From positions 1,674,001 through 1,738,000 of the forward strand of contig NZ_CP007014.1 of NCBI RefSeq assembly GCF_000452705.1: DNA of 64,000 nt. The letters are read 5' to 3'. This stretch comes from Pseudomonas syringae CC1557. GTDB taxonomy: Bacteria; Pseudomonadota; Gammaproteobacteria; Pseudomonadales; Pseudomonadaceae. The notes under the pieces were generated by a model, which saw nothing but the letters and a program-made list of their open reading frames with translations, ran no database searches and was not told the origin of the DNA. Positions 63,166-64,000 of this stretch are shown piece after piece. The translations under genes and the position numbers were made by a program. The number at the start of each line of letters is the position of its first letter. Position 1 is the first letter of the stretch.

Positions 63166-64000
63166 ATGGCCGTGCAAGACCTGCTCTCCCAGGACGAAAT
63201 CGACGCGCTGTTGCATGGTGTTGACGATGGTATGGTCCAGACCGATGGCCCCGGCGAGCCGGGTAGCGTCAAAAGTTATGACCTGACCAGCCAGGACCGG
63301 ATTGTCCGGGGGCGCATGCCTACCCTGGAAATGATCAACGAGCGATTCGCCCGTTACACTCGTATCAGCATGTTCAACCTGCTGCGCCGCTCTGCGGATG
63401 TGGCAGTGGGCGGCGTTCAGGTCATGAAGTTTGGCGAGTACGTGCATTCGCTGTACGTGCCGACCAGCCTCAACCTGGCCAAGATCAAGCCGTTGCGCGG
63501 CACAGCGCTGTTCATTCTCGACGCCAAGCTGGTTTTCAAGCTGGTGGACAACTTTTTCGGCGGCGACGGTCGTCACGCCAAGATCGAAGGTCGTGAGTTC
63601 ACGCCAACCGAATTGCGCGTCGTGCGCATGGTGCTGGATCAGGCATTCATCGACCTCAAGGAAGCCTGGCAGGCGATCATGGAAGTCAATTTCGAGTACA
63701 TCAATTCGGAAGTGAACCCGGCCATGGCCAACATCGTAGGGCCAAGCGAGGCAGTGGTGATCTCGACGTTCCACATCGAACTCGATGGCGGTGGCGGTGA
63801 TCTGCACGTGACCATGCCGTACTCGATGATCGAGCCAATCCGCGAAATGCTCGATGCCGGCTTCCAGTCGGACCTCGACGATCAGGACGAGCGCTGGGTC
63901 AATGCGCTCAAGGAAGACGTGCTGGATGTCAGCGTGCCATTGACGACTACCATTGCGCAGCGTCAGTTGCCATTGCGCGACATTCTGCACATGCGTCCCG
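63166..64000 (+). CDS. fliM: flagellar motor switch protein FliM (partial, 3' end beyond window)
   Basis: The ATG at 63166 is followed by 278 codons before the window ends, about 85 percent of a typical ~320-residue FliM. The N-terminal CheY-P binding motif LLSQDEIDALL (residues ~6-16) is intact. The middle CheC-like domain follows, with VDNFFGGDG and FTPTELRVVRMVLDQAF. The C-terminal SpoA domain begins near VNALKEDVLDVSVPLTT and is cut off. FliM joins FliG to FliN in the C ring and receives the chemotaxis signal. Confidence 0.96.
   Translation, partial: MAVQDLLSQDEIDALLHGVDDGMVQTDGPGEPGSVKSYDLTSQDRIVRGRMPTLEMINERFARYTRISMFNLLRRSADVAVGGVQVMKFGEYVHSLYVPTSLNLAKIKPLRGTALFILDAKLVFKLVDNFFGGDGRHAKIEGREFTPTELRVVRMVLDQAFIDLKEAWQAIMEVNFEYINSEVNPAMANIVGPSEAVVISTFHIELDGGGGDLHVTMPYSMIEPIREMLDAGFQSDLDDQDERWVNALKEDVLDVSVPLTTTIAQRQLPLRDILHMRP

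Overview
The window is a continuous stretch of a Pseudomonas chromosome, almost certainly from the Pseudomonas syringae species complex. The evidence is the gene order flgN-flgM-flgA-cheV-cheR, flgBCDE, flgFGHIJKL, then a two-glycosyltransferase plus KAS III flagellin-glycosylation island, then fliC-flaG-fliD-fliS-fliT, fleQ, fleSR, fliEFGHIJ, an HsbA/HsbR/HptB cassette, fliK, fliL and fliM. The flagellin closely resembles P. syringae FliC and keeps serines at the six positions reported as glycosylated there. About 75 percent of the window is flagellar; nearly all of it reads left to right.

Layout. 1-1156: 5' end of pobA with its divergent AraC-type activator pobR. 1208-3695: nucleotide nucleosidase ppnN and an SH3-domain membrane protein. 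4100-6393: a response regulator with a tetratricopeptide-like region, overlapping a compact histidine kinase. 6460-8427: a divergent glycosyltransferase/methyltransferase pair. 8515-11304: a glutamine-synthetase-like enzyme and an MFS transporter. 11372-13950: ycgR, flgN, flgM and flgA on the minus strand. 14029-15834: cheV and cheR. 15928-20073: an accessory insertion splitting cheR from flgB, with cynR, cynS, a DUF1348 gene, an unrecognised Ser-rich protein and three gene remnants. 20074-22993: flgBCDE. 23190-27092: a second flgE-like gene with a doubled central region, broken by an IS66-family element (23262-25407) that has intact ends and an 8-bp target duplication. 27093-27284: a small secreted protein. 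27568-36000: flgF to flgL. 36089-43920: glycosylation island. 44251-47968: filament, cap and chaperone genes. 48146-52373: master regulators. 52611-64000: basal body, export and switch genes, with fliM cut by the window end.

Regulation can be read in part. GG-N10-GC elements typical of RpoN (sigma-54) lie upstream of flgA, flgB, flgF, fleS, fliE, fliK and fliL. FliA-type (sigma-28) elements lie upstream of flgM, fliC and fliS. This fits the Pseudomonas hierarchy: FleQ with RpoN turns on fleSR and the fli operons, FleR turns on the next tier, and FlgM export frees FliA for fliC.

The most notable observations are: (1) the flagellin carries a strongly divergent flg22 epitope (residues 30-51) in an otherwise typical P. 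syringae FliC; (2) the tandem, doubled-domain hook paralogue was inactivated by IS66, and removing the element and one target copy restores a 582-codon frame; (3) the IS66 transposase is itself frameshifted by a 107-bp tandem duplication between 8-bp repeats; (4) the cheR-flgB gap holds a Ser-rich protein and a decayed paralogue of it. No tRNA, rRNA or CRISPR array was seen.
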